A stretch of DNA of 6,543 nt from assembly GCA_030612485.1 (NCBI GenBank), contig JAUWNS010000133.1, forward strand, positions 1 to 6,543, read 5' to 3'. The translations under genes and the position numbers were made by a program. Shown piece after piece: positions 1 to 5,886 of this stretch. The notes under the pieces were generated by a model. The model was not told the DNA's origin and made no database searches. It worked only from the letters and a program-made list of their open reading frames with translations. This stretch comes from Candidatus Bipolaricaulota bacterium (GTDB lineage: Bacteria; Bipolaricaulota; Bipolaricaulia; UBA7950; UBA9294). The first letter of the stretch is position 1; each line of letters opens with the position of its first letter.

Positions 1-29
1 AAAAGATGGAAGAAGTTGCTGGTACAAGC

Positions 30-76
30 AATCACTCAATGATTCAATCGCTAAATCACTCAATCACTCACTCAAC
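30..76. repeat. Degenerate short tandem repeat after the TSUP gene
   Basis: The unit AATCACTC recurs with small changes. AATCACTCAAT occurs exactly at 30-40 and 54-64, and AATCACTCAC begins at 62, giving a local 8-bp period. The tract lies 15 bp beyond the stop of the transporter gene. It has no coding potential I trust and no clear terminator hairpin. Nothing else is visible in positions 1-91. Confidence 0.6.
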
Positions 77-91
77 CGTGAGGAAGCGTTT

Positions 92-838
92 TCATAGGGT
101 CCGCAGCAAGCTCAGTGCCCCAAGGGCCAGAACCACGATCCCTATTACCAACGTAAAGCTACGCTCCGGTAGTCTCTTGACCGTTAGGGCCGCCAAAGGG
201 ACGGAGAGTACCGCCCCCAGGAGGAGGGGCGGCGCTAGAGCCCAGGAGGTTCCCGGACGAAGGAGTAGGAAGGTGACGACGCCCACTGCACAGGTGATCC
301 CCTCGGCAAGACTCGTGATCCCGATGGAGTTCTTCGCCCCAACCCCGGATACGATCTGCCCGGCCGTCACCAGAGGCCCGTACCCACCACCGGAGATCCC
401 TTTGTTGAACGCGGCAATCGACCCGATACCAACGAGCCTCCACCAGGAGAAGGGGAGGGATCTCCGCCTGTGCAGGAGGATCAGCAAACCCATCACAATG
501 ACGATCGTGGCAATATAGAGCTTGACCGCCTTTATCGGTAGATTCATCGCCAGGGAGACAGCTGCCACGGCCCCAACAACACTCATCAGGCTGAGGACAA
601 GAGCGACCTGCCGATCCCTGGACCCCTTGCGAAAATCGACGTTTCCCACGCTGTGATGCATGCCGGCGGCGAGGAGACCGGTGACAAGCTCCGAGAGGAG
701 GACGGCCGGGACGACCTGGGCCGGAGAGTAGCCAAACAGAAGCAGTATTGGCGTGAGGCTGGTTCCATATCCCATACCTAGAGTGGAGTCCACGTACTCC
801 GCCACTAACGCTAACGGGACAAACCACCAAACGGACAT
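92..838 (-). CDS. TauE/SafE (TSUP) family membrane anion transporter
   Basis: This 248-residue integral membrane protein has the two-fold architecture of the TauE/SafE sulfite exporter family, whose members move sulfite, sulfate, sulfoacetate or similar anions across the cytoplasmic membrane. The first half carries the glycine-rich motif DSTLGMGYG at about residues 17-25. The second half repeats it as NKGISGGGYGP at about 145-155. Hydrophobic segments cover most of the chain (roughly 3-16, 28-60, 78-98, 104-122, 134-145, 174-194, 200-220, 228-245), with a basic HRRR cytoplasmic loop near 123-126. Length is normal for the family. The ATG at 838 is preceded by AAAGGAGA at 843-850, which supports this start. 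It is divergent from a sulfate-activation operon, which makes a sulfur oxyanion substrate likely, but substrate and direction cannot be read from the sequence. It has its own leader containing a palindrome at 855-874. Confidence 0.9.
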   Translation of the reverse strand: MSVWWFVPLALVAEYVDSTLGMGYGTSLTPILLLFGYSPAQVVPAVLLSELVTGLLAAGMHHSVGNVDFRKGSRDRQVALVLSLMSVVGAVAAVSLAMNLPIKAVKLYIATIVIVMGLLILLHRRRSLPFSWWRLVGIGSIAAFNKGISGGGYGPLVTAGQIVSGVGAKNSIGITSLAEGITCAVGVVTFLLLRPGTSWALAPPLLLGAVLSVPLAALTVKRLPERSFTLVIGIVVLALGALSLLRTL

Positions 839-854
839 ACGGTCTCCTTTCTTT

Positions 855-874
855 TGTACTCTAAAAAGAGTACA
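855..874. promoter_or_regulatory. Perfect palindrome, candidate operator for the TSUP gene
   Basis: TGTACTCT, four A residues, then AGAGTACA form a perfect 8-bp inverted repeat. It starts 17 bp upstream of the transporter start codon, between two divergent genes. Neither side has the T-run of an intrinsic terminator. Its position next to the predicted transcription start of the minus-strand gene suits a repressor operator. The binding protein is unknown; the RHH protein encoded at 964 is one candidate by proximity only. Confidence 0.5.
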
Positions 875-877
875 TTA

Positions 878-906
878 ACATTACGCGCGTTCCTCCATGT
901 TTTCAA
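878..906 (-). promoter_or_regulatory. Possible sigma70 promoter for the TSUP gene
   Basis: On the minus strand, TTGAAA (901-906) and TAATGT (878-883) are separated by 17 bp. The -35 is good and the -10 is weak. The implied start near 871 would put the 855-874 palindrome at the very beginning of the transcript. Confidence 0.3.
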
Positions 907-923
907 GGTAGATTAGTGAATTG

Positions 924-952
924 TTGCACGATCGGTTGCGCTGCGGTACACT
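924..952 (+). promoter_or_regulatory. Probable sigma70 promoter of the RHH-cysC-sat operon
   Basis: TTGCAC (924-929) and TACACT (947-952) are separated by exactly 17 bp. Transcription would be expected to start about 958-960, only about five bases before the ATG at 964. No Shine-Dalgarno sequence is visible before that ATG, so the mRNA may be effectively leaderless. Confidence 0.5.
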
Positions 953-963
953 CCAGATAGAGT

Positions 964-1179
964 ATGAATAGCGATCGAGTGACCCTGAAGATTCCACGTC
1001 CGCTCTATGAGAAAATAAAAGCGGTCATCGACGACACCGGCTATCGCAGTGTCAACGAATTTGTAGTCTACGTGTTGAGAGACCTGATGGCCGGGCAGCC
1101 CCAGGAAGGCCAGCTCAGATTGACCGAAAGAGAGGTTCAGATCGTGCGGAACCGGCTGCGCAAACTCGGCTACCTATGA
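964..1179 (+). CDS. Small ribbon-helix-helix (CopG/Arc-like) protein
   Basis: This 71-residue protein looks like a ribbon-helix-helix DNA-binding protein. A short strand (RVTLKIP, residues 5-11) is followed by a helix (about 12-24), a GYRSVNEFV turn and second helix (26-42), a pattern typical of CopG/Arc folds that bind palindromic operators as dimers. A charged C-terminal extension, LTEREVQIVRNRLRKLGYL (53-71), is probably helical and may mediate oligomerisation or ligand sensing. It is the first gene of the operon; its TGA overlaps the cysC ATG by 4 bp, so translation is probably coupled. The ATG at 964 lacks an obvious ribosome binding site, and the promoter lies very close. A role as local regulator of sulfate activation is inferred from position. 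An antitoxin is an alternative, but no toxin gene is adjacent. Confidence 0.8.
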   Translation: MNSDRVTLKIPRPLYEKIKAVIDDTGYRSVNEFVVYVLRDLMAGQPQEGQLRLTEREVQIVRNRLRKLGYL

Positions 1180-1787
1180 ACGAAGACCAACTGAGGAGGA
1201 GCAAGGTGCACGAAGGATTTGTCGTCTGGTTCACCGGTCTCTCCGGATCGGGGAAGACAACATTGGCGATGGCAGTTGAGAAGGAGCTGCATGCACGTGG
1301 GGTACGCTATGTGCAGCGGCTGGACGGTGATGTGGTCAGGCAGGACCTGACTCGCGACCTCGGCTTCTCCAAGGAGGATCGCGATGAGAATATCCACCGC
1401 GTCACATTCGTCGCAAAACTCCTCAGTAAGAACGGGGTGGCCACCACCTGTTCATTCATCTCCCCGTACCGAAAGGCGCGCGCGACCGCCCGCGAGCGCT
1501 GCCACAACCTCATCGAGGTCTACACACAGTGTGAGCTTGAGACGTTGATCGAACGCGACCCTAAGGGGCTCTACAAGAAGGCCCTCGCCGGGGAGATCAC
1601 CGGTTTCACCGGGGTCGACGATCCGTACGAAGAGCCGATCGATCCGGAGATCGTCGTACATACCGACCGAGAGACGGTCGATGAGTCCACAAACACGATC
1701 CTTTCCTACCTGGAAGGGACAGGTCTCATCCCCATAGCGGTGGCAGCGTCGCGTGAGGCACCGGCTTCCACACGAGGGATTCGATGA
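1176..1787 (+). CDS. cysC: Adenylylsulfate (APS) kinase
   Basis: This cytoplasmic enzyme phosphorylates APS at the 3' hydroxyl with ATP to give PAPS. The 203-residue chain carries the Walker A P-loop GLSGSGKTT at 21-29, the family motif DGDVVRQ at 50-56, DLGFSKEDRDENIHR at 61-75 for APS contacts, the conserved FISPYR at 94-99, with the serine whose equivalent is phosphorylated in E. coli CysC, and RDPKGLYKKALAGEITGFTGVDDPYE at 127-152, the lid and second substrate loop. All expected key residues are present. The last 20 or so residues (from about 184) are a tail beyond the usual fold. The gene starts inside the RHH stop (ATGA) and overlaps sat by the same arrangement, so the three genes are almost certainly one transcript. 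No strong ribosome binding site precedes it, consistent with coupled translation. Confidence 0.96.
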   Translation: MNEDQLRRSKVHEGFVVWFTGLSGSGKTTLAMAVEKELHARGVRYVQRLDGDVVRQDLTRDLGFSKEDRDENIHRVTFVAKLLSKNGVATTCSFISPYRKARATARERCHNLIEVYTQCELETLIERDPKGLYKKALAGEITGFTGVDDPYEEPIDPEIVVHTDRETVDESTNTILSYLEGTGLIPIAVAASREAPASTRGIR

Positions 1788-2938
1788 TCGCCCCGCATGG
1801 CGGAACCCTGATCGTACGCATCTTAGAGGGCCGTGAGAGAGAGGAGTGGCTCACAAGGATCTCCAGCCTCGCGTCGATCCCCCTCACTTATTTTGCTCTC
1901 TCCGAACTGGATAACATCGCCTACGGGCTCTACAGCCCGCTCACCGGGTACATGACCTCGGAGGCCTACGAGAGCGTGATCGAGAAGATGCGTCTTCCCG
2001 ATGGAACGGTATGGCCAATCCCGATCGTCCTTCCCGTCGAAGCAAGCCTCGCCAAGACCCTACCACAGGGTGACTGGGCAGCGCTTCAGGGAGAGGGCGG
2101 CGTCACCTACGGCGTAATGAGGGTAGAGGAGATCTTCGAGCGGGAAGTAGAGCGGGAAGCGCAGGCCGTCTACGGGACGACAGACCAAGCGCACCCTGGG
2201 GTCGCCCGTCTATACCGCGGTCCGCAGACGCTGGTGGGAGGCGAGATCCATCTCCTCACCCGTGCCCCGATCCCCATCGCACCCGAGTACCCCCTCGATC
2301 CCGTGAGAACACGCCAACGCTTTCAGGAGAAGGAGTGGGAGACAATCGTTGCCTTCCAGACGCGCAACCCCATTCACCGCGCACACGAGTACCTGCAGAA
2401 GTGCGCCCTGGAGATGGTTGACGGTTTGTTCATCAACCCACTCGTCGGCGAGACCAAGGAAGGAGACATTCCCGCCTCGGTACGGATGGACTGCTACCTG
2501 ACACTGATGAAACACTACTTTCCAAACGATCGCGTGATACTCGGAACCTTCCCTGCACCGATGCGCTACGCCGGGCCGCGGGAGGCGATCTTCCACGCCA
2601 TCTGCCGGATGAACTACGGGTGCACGCACATAATCATCGGACGCGATCACGCCGGCGTCGGAAGCTACTACGACACCTACGCCGCACAAGAGATCTTCGA
2701 GCGCTTCTCAAAAGAGGAGATCGGGATCGTCCCATTGAAGTTTGAGCACGCCTTCTACTGCAAGACGTGTGGCCAGATGGCCACAAGCAAGACCTGCCCG
2801 CATGAAAAAGACGAGCACATCTTCCTCTCCGGGACCAAGGTGCGCGAGATGTTACAGGAAGGGAAGGACCTACCCTCAGCGTTCACCCGCCCAGAAGTGG
2901 CAGCGATCCTCCAGAGATGGGTAATGAGCAACGAGTGA
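1784..2938 (+). CDS. sat: Sulfate adenylyltransferase (ATP sulfurylase)
   Basis: This single-subunit ATP sulfurylase forms APS and pyrophosphate from ATP and sulfate, supplying the substrate for CysC. The 384-residue chain begins with the family-typical PHGG (4-7), which supports this ATG; GAGGG lies 5 bp upstream. It contains the nucleotide and sulfate motif QTRNPIHRAHE at 192-202, GRDHAGVG at 286-293 and LSGTKVREML at 349-358. Cys326, Cys329, Cys338 and His340 form a Cys3-His set like the zinc site described for the Thermus thermophilus enzyme. It is the homooligomeric Sat type, not the CysDN GTPase type, and has no fused APS kinase domain. The first base of its ATG lies within the cysC stop overlap (ATGA). 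As the enzyme is reversible, it could in principle also work in the ATP-forming direction, but pairing with cysC favours PAPS synthesis. Confidence 0.97.
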   Translation: MIAPHGGTLIVRILEGREREEWLTRISSLASIPLTYFALSELDNIAYGLYSPLTGYMTSEAYESVIEKMRLPDGTVWPIPIVLPVEASLAKTLPQGDWAALQGEGGVTYGVMRVEEIFEREVEREAQAVYGTTDQAHPGVARLYRGPQTLVGGEIHLLTRAPIPIAPEYPLDPVRTRQRFQEKEWETIVAFQTRNPIHRAHEYLQKCALEMVDGLFINPLVGETKEGDIPASVRMDCYLTLMKHYFPNDRVILGTFPAPMRYAGPREAIFHAICRMNYGCTHIIIGRDHAGVGSYYDTYAAQEIFERFSKEEIGIVPLKFEHAFYCKTCGQMATSKTCPHEKDEHIFLSGTKVREMLQEGKDLPSAFTRPEVAAILQRWVMSNE

Positions 2939-2957
2939 TACGTTATTCCGATCAAGA

Positions 2958-3021
2958 CAGGGATCTGCCGCACCAAACAGAGACCGTTCGTAAGCTCCTG
3001 TCAAGCCTGATCAGATCCCTG
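2958..3021. repeat. 10-bp inverted repeat between convergent sat and epimerase genes
   Basis: CAGGGATCTG (2958-2967) and CAGATCCCTG (3012-3021) are perfect reverse complements separated by 44 bp. They occupy the 119-bp gap between two convergent genes. No T-run follows on either strand, so this is not a standard intrinsic terminator. It may fold in both transcripts or be a remnant of an inserted short repeat. Confidence 0.45.
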
Positions 3022-3057
3022 AAGAAAGAATCTCCCCAACCCTGTTGGCCCCACTCA

Positions 3058-3981
3058 TTAGCTGCTGTTCATCAATTTCCTCAATCCCTCATGTAAGGGA
3101 CCGGGAACGATATCGAGCATGCGGCGGGCCTTCTCAATATCGGCCCACGATTCACGCACGTCTCCCATGCGCTCGGGGAGGAACCTGATCCTTGGTTCAC
3201 GTCCGCTCACCTCGCCGAGGAGAGAGATCAGGTCAAGGAGTGATACAGGTTTTCCGCTTCCCACGTTGAACACCTCTCCATCGATCCCATCCCTTGCGGC
3301 GGCTTGCATGTTCACCTCGACAACAGATGAGACAGGGATGAAATCCCGCGTCTGCTTTCCATCTCCGTAAACAGGGAGCGGTTCGCCCACGTTGAGGCAC
3401 TCGGCAAACTTGGGGATGACCGCAGCGTAGGGGGAATCGGAATCCTGGCGCAGACCGAAGACGTTGAAGTACCGCAACGATACGGTCGATAGCCCGTAGA
3501 CCGGCCAGAATGCGCGGCAGAGGTGCTCCCCTGCAAGCTTGGAGACCGCATACGGTGAGCAAGGATCTGGCTCCATCTCCTCGCGCTTCGGAAGCTGGGG
3601 ACCATCTCCGTAGACCGAGGAGGAACTGGCGTAGACGACCCGGCATACGCCAGCATCACGCGCGGCAAGAAGGACGTTCAGCGTCCCCGTAGCGTTCACA
3701 TCGTGCGTTGTCAACGGGTCTTCCACCGAGAGTGGCACCGAGGCGAGCGCCGCATGGTGGAAGACAACCTCGACCCCTTCCATCGCCCTGTTAACGACTG
3801 CACGATCCCGCAGGTCGCCTTGGACGAACTCGACACTATCTTTCACCGCATTCAGGTTCTCCAACCGCCCGGTCGCCAGGTTGTCGAGCACCCGCACCCG
3901 CTCGCCACGCGCCACCAACGCCTCAACAAGATGAGAGCCGATAAAACCTGCCCCGCCGGTCACCAACTGAACTGTCGCCAT
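3058..3981 (-). CDS. NAD-dependent UDP-sugar 4-epimerase (extended SDR family)
   Basis: This 307-residue protein is an extended short-chain dehydrogenase/reductase of the UDP-glucose/UDP-GlcNAc 4-epimerase group, acting on nucleotide sugars in the cytoplasm. It shows the NAD-binding TGGAGFIG at 8-15, VLDNL at 31-35, GDLRD at 55-59, ASSSSVYG at 118-125, the catalytic pair Tyr144/Lys148 in YAVSK, and YFNVFG at 171-176. The stretch YFNVFGLRQDSDSPYAAVIPKF resembles the WbpP/TviC UDP-GlcNAc epimerases, though substrate remains uncertain. The start at 3981 is chosen because GAGAAGGA lies 6 bp upstream (3988-3995) and the Rossmann motif falls at the normal distance. The open frame extends to 4104, but the extra 41 residues are Arg/Gly-rich and not family-like. 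It is divergent from a Wzz-like gene, which suggests supply of a sugar precursor for a surface polysaccharide. Confidence 0.92.
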   Translation of the reverse strand: MATVQLVTGGAGFIGSHLVEALVARGERVRVLDNLATGRLENLNAVKDSVEFVQGDLRDRAVVNRAMEGVEVVFHHAALASVPLSVEDPLTTHDVNATGTLNVLLAARDAGVCRVVYASSSSVYGDGPQLPKREEMEPDPCSPYAVSKLAGEHLCRAFWPVYGLSTVSLRYFNVFGLRQDSDSPYAAVIPKFAECLNVGEPLPVYGDGKQTRDFIPVSSVVEVNMQAAARDGIDGEVFNVGSGKPVSLLDLISLLGEVSGREPRIRFLPERMGDVRESWADIEKARRMLDIVPGPLHEGLRKLMNSS

Positions 3982-3987
3982 AATCAA

Positions 3988-3995
3988 TCCTTCTC
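3988..3995 (-). promoter_or_regulatory. Ribosome binding site fixing the epimerase start
   Basis: GAGAAGGA on the minus strand sits 6 bp before the ATG at 3981. This favours the 307-residue product over the longer reading beginning at 4104. Confidence 0.65.
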
Positions 3996-4063
3996 TTCCA
4001 TCCCTTTGTCTCAATAATTGCCCATCCCCGCTCGAACGTCTCTTACGATAACGCCGCCTCCAG

Positions 4064-4112
4064 CCGATATCAATAGAATCGCTATTCCCTTGACCTCGAA
4101 CCATGATATCGG
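4064..4112. repeat. 9-bp inverted repeat in the divergent epimerase/Wzz region
   Basis: CCGATATCA (4064-4072) and TGATATCGG (4104-4112) are perfect reverse complements with 31 bp between them. The right arm lies in the spacer of the proposed Wzz-gene promoter. A smaller AATAG/CTATT hairpin (4072-4086) sits inside. This could be a pair of operator half sites or a looping element controlling one or both divergent genes. Confidence 0.4.
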
Positions 4113-4119
4113 GTAGAAA
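4090..4119 (+). promoter_or_regulatory. Possible promoter of the Wzz-like gene
   Basis: TTGACC (4090-4095) and TAGAAA (4114-4119) are separated by 18 bp. The implied transcript would start just ahead of the strong ribosome binding site AAAGGAGG at 4126-4133. Confidence 0.3.
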
Positions 4120-4138
4120 CAGGTAAAAGGAGGAACGA

Positions 4139-4954
4139 ATGGATGAGTACGAGGTCGAGCTGATCGATTACCTACGCATCATCTGGAAAGGAAAGTGGAT
4201 CATCCTCGCGAGCCTCGTGCTCGCGTTAGTGGTCACCGCCAGCATCATGTGGACACGACCGAACGAGTATGCAGGAACGGTTGATTATCGCCTGTACGAA
4301 TCTCTTTCCGGACTACTGGCCCCCACCACCCCGGCAGAGCAGGGGAATATTGGCAGTAGTAGATCCACTTCTTCGGGCACTCAAAAGCTGATGTACGCGA
4401 TCGATGCAATCGATACCTCCTCCCTGGAAGCAGGAATAACACTTAAGGTGAAAGCCAGCGAGGACCTTGTGCAGGTAACACTCTCCGGTGCTGTTCCTAT
4501 GAGTTCCCTCTTAGACGGGTTCGATTGGCTTACCAGGCGTCTCCATGAGCAACTAACCGAACACCTGGAAGCGGAAAAATCACGCGCACGCACAGAGAGC
4601 GAGCTTAAGATCGAACAGATGGAGCGCCAGAGCACCCTCCTCGAGGACCGCATGACTGCGATGATCTCTCCTGACGACCCCCGTCTTTCCTACCTGGCCG
4701 AGAAGATCATCGACCTCGAAGCACTCCTGGTAGAAGAACAGGTGAAGCTCGAAACCCTCCAGCAGACCGCCGTCGCTGATCTCTTCACCCTGGAGACCGG
4801 GAGGCGGTCGTCGATCGCCAGAATCGGACCTAACCGAAAGATGTCACTCGCTGTTGCCGGGGTCCTCGGCCTCTTCTGCGGGGTGCTCCTCGCCTTTTTC
4901 ACCCATTACCTTGTGGGTGTGCAAGAGAAGGAACTAGGGAAGAAGAGTCACTGA
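4139..4954 (+). CDS. Wzz/chain-length determinant family membrane protein
   Basis: This 271-residue protein has the layout of a polysaccharide co-polymerase: a short cytoplasmic N-terminus with the family-like ELIDYLRIIWKGKW (7-20), a first membrane helix (about 20-38), a large extracytoplasmic domain, a predicted coiled-coil region (about 131-210, rich in Glu, Leu and Arg), and a second membrane helix (about 235-258) followed by a short charged tail. Such proteins set the chain length of, or help export, O-antigen, capsule or exopolysaccharide. There is no C-terminal tyrosine kinase domain, and the product is shorter than many family members. A Ser/Thr/Gly-rich segment (62-82) probably forms a flexible loop. 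The ATG at 4139 follows AAAGGAGG with 5 bp spacing. No polymerase, flippase or glycosyltransferase gene is in the window, so the target glycan is unknown. Confidence 0.85.
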   Translation: MDEYEVELIDYLRIIWKGKWIILASLVLALVVTASIMWTRPNEYAGTVDYRLYESLSGLLAPTTPAEQGNIGSSRSTSSGTQKLMYAIDAIDTSSLEAGITLKVKASEDLVQVTLSGAVPMSSLLDGFDWLTRRLHEQLTEHLEAEKSRARTESELKIEQMERQSTLLEDRMTAMISPDDPRLSYLAEKIIDLEALLVEEQVKLETLQQTAVADLFTLETGRRSSIARIGPNRKMSLAVAGVLGLFCGVLLAFFTHYLVGVQEKELGKKSH

Positions 4955-5703
4955 TCCTTCCGACACACGTTACCCTCGCGGTTCCCGGAGATAATGTTAT
5001 CGTGCATCTCTACACGGATGACGTAGCGTCCGATGTGTACCCCTTCTTTGTTCCCGGTGACTGTGCACCCGGTAATGATGAGGTTCTCGACGCTTTGCAC
5101 CTCGATACCAAAGCCCCCGTTGTTGAGAACCACACAGTTCTCCACCCGAAACTCCCTGAACTCGCCCCGCGGGCCGATGACGTGGATCCCATACCATTCG
5201 TTATCTTCAATGAGGCAGTTGCGAATAGTTATTCGATCGACTACCTCGCGGTTGACCTCGATCCCATGCCCACTGAATATACTCCAGGTCGGGCCAGTCA
5301 CCGCAATACGATCGAGGAGAATCCCATCAGCGTCGATCTCCACTCCCCCCCAGATCTCGGCCATCTCTTCCGCGTCCGGCTCAGTGGTGATCGTGATCCC
5401 CGGGGCCAACACCCACACGTCGGCCTTGTACTGCCCCGGTGAGAGGAGGATCACATCGCCGGGATGCGCCTCAATACGCACATCGAACCAATCTGTGTTC
5501 TCCACGCCGTTTGTTCCCTGCCAGACCTGCACCTCAAAGGGAACTTGTTCATCATCAACGATCTTGTAGAACGACTCGGCGATGAGAACGGTACCCGCAA
5601 GCGGCGCGTCGGCAGGGATGCGAATCTCTTCGGAAATAGCAGAAAGACCAACCAGACTGGCAAAGATGCATCCCATAATGGCAAATCCTAGCAAGCGTTT
5701 CAT
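4948..5703 (-). CDS. Secreted right-handed parallel beta-helix protein
   Basis: The 251-residue product starts with a signal peptide (MKRLLGFAIMGCIFASLVGLSA, cleavage probably near 22-24). A short linker and a segment with HPGDVILLSPGQY (80-92), typical of the entry to pectin-lyase-like folds, follow. From about 120 onward the chain is made of short strand repeats with the IxxCxxxxN pattern: RITIRNCLIEDNEWYGIHV (157-175), FRVENCVVLNNGGFGIEV (185-202), LIITGCTVTGNKEGVHI (208-224), VEMHDNIISGNREGN (231-245). This resembles NosD/PbH1 repeat proteins. I see no recognisable catalytic motif, so it may bind or process a polysaccharide or be structural. The ATG at 5703 is chosen for its AAGGAGG at 5712-5718 and because it begins the signal peptide; the frame runs open to 5784. 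It ends seven bases inside the Wzz-like gene, tail to tail. Confidence 0.85.
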   Translation of the reverse strand: MKRLLGFAIMGCIFASLVGLSAISEEIRIPADAPLAGTVLIAESFYKIVDDEQVPFEVQVWQGTNGVENTDWFDVRIEAHPGDVILLSPGQYKADVWVLAPGITITTEPDAEEMAEIWGGVEIDADGILLDRIAVTGPTWSIFSGHGIEVNREVVDRITIRNCLIEDNEWYGIHVIGPRGEFREFRVENCVVLNNGGFGIEVQSVENLIITGCTVTGNKEGVHIGRYVIRVEMHDNIISGNREGNVCRKDQ

Positions 5704-5711
5704 ATGCTGAA

Positions 5712-5718
5712 CCTCCTT
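5712..5718 (-). promoter_or_regulatory. Ribosome binding site fixing the beta-helix gene start
   Basis: AAGGAGG on the minus strand, 8 bp before the ATG at 5703, is a near-ideal Shine-Dalgarno sequence. It excludes the upstream in-frame ATG at 5784 as the main start. Confidence 0.75.
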
Positions 5719-5744
5719 ACTACCCAGTTTAGACGGAAGATATA

Positions 5745-5774
5745 AACATAACAAGCGACACAGTGCTCCGCCAA
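5745..5774 (-). promoter_or_regulatory. Possible promoter of the beta-helix gene
   Basis: On the minus strand TTGGCG (5769-5774) and TATGTT (5745-5750) are separated by 18 bp, and a TG lies just before the -10. The implied start near 5738 would give a leader of about 35 bases. The match is moderate. Confidence 0.3.
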
Positions 5775-5858
5775 AGGCCAGCATCAGCCCTCCGTTCGAG
5801 ATAGACAGACAAACTCCGACGCTTGTGAACGGGTGGTGAGGGAATCCAGGACGGGATC

Positions 5859-5874
5859 AGTGATTGAATGGTTA
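5859..5874 (+). repeat. Short copy of the GATTGAAT repeat family
   Basis: AGTGATTGAATGGTTA resembles the reverse complement of the repeat tract at 30-76, sharing GATTGAAT exactly. Otherwise the region from 5785 to 5884 contains no gene or site that I can support. Confidence 0.3.
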
Positions 5875-5886
5875 AGGGAGACTGTG

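Noticed and set aside
6..518. 170-residue plus-strand frame at the left end
   Set aside because: It is antisense to the well-supported TSUP gene and starts in repeat DNA; composition is Arg/Pro-rich and unlike a folded protein.
855..874. Palindrome as an intrinsic terminator
   Set aside because: It lies between divergent genes, in front of both, and neither strand has a T-run after it.
2210..2689. 159-residue minus-strand frame inside sat
   Set aside because: It is a shadow of the strongly conserved sat coding frame with no family resemblance or start signals.
3982..4104. 41-residue N-terminal extension of the epimerase
   Set aside because: The extension is low-complexity and basic, has no good ribosome binding site, and the internal ATG has one and puts the Rossmann motif at the usual position.
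5668..5673. Lipoprotein lipobox around Cys12 of the beta-helix protein
   Set aside because: The context IMGC has a poor -2 residue, the hydrophobic stretch continues past the cysteine, and the preceding segment is too short.
5704..5784. 27-residue N-terminal extension of the beta-helix protein
   Set aside because: The internal ATG has an ideal AAGGAGG and begins a normal signal peptide; the extension covers the likely promoter.
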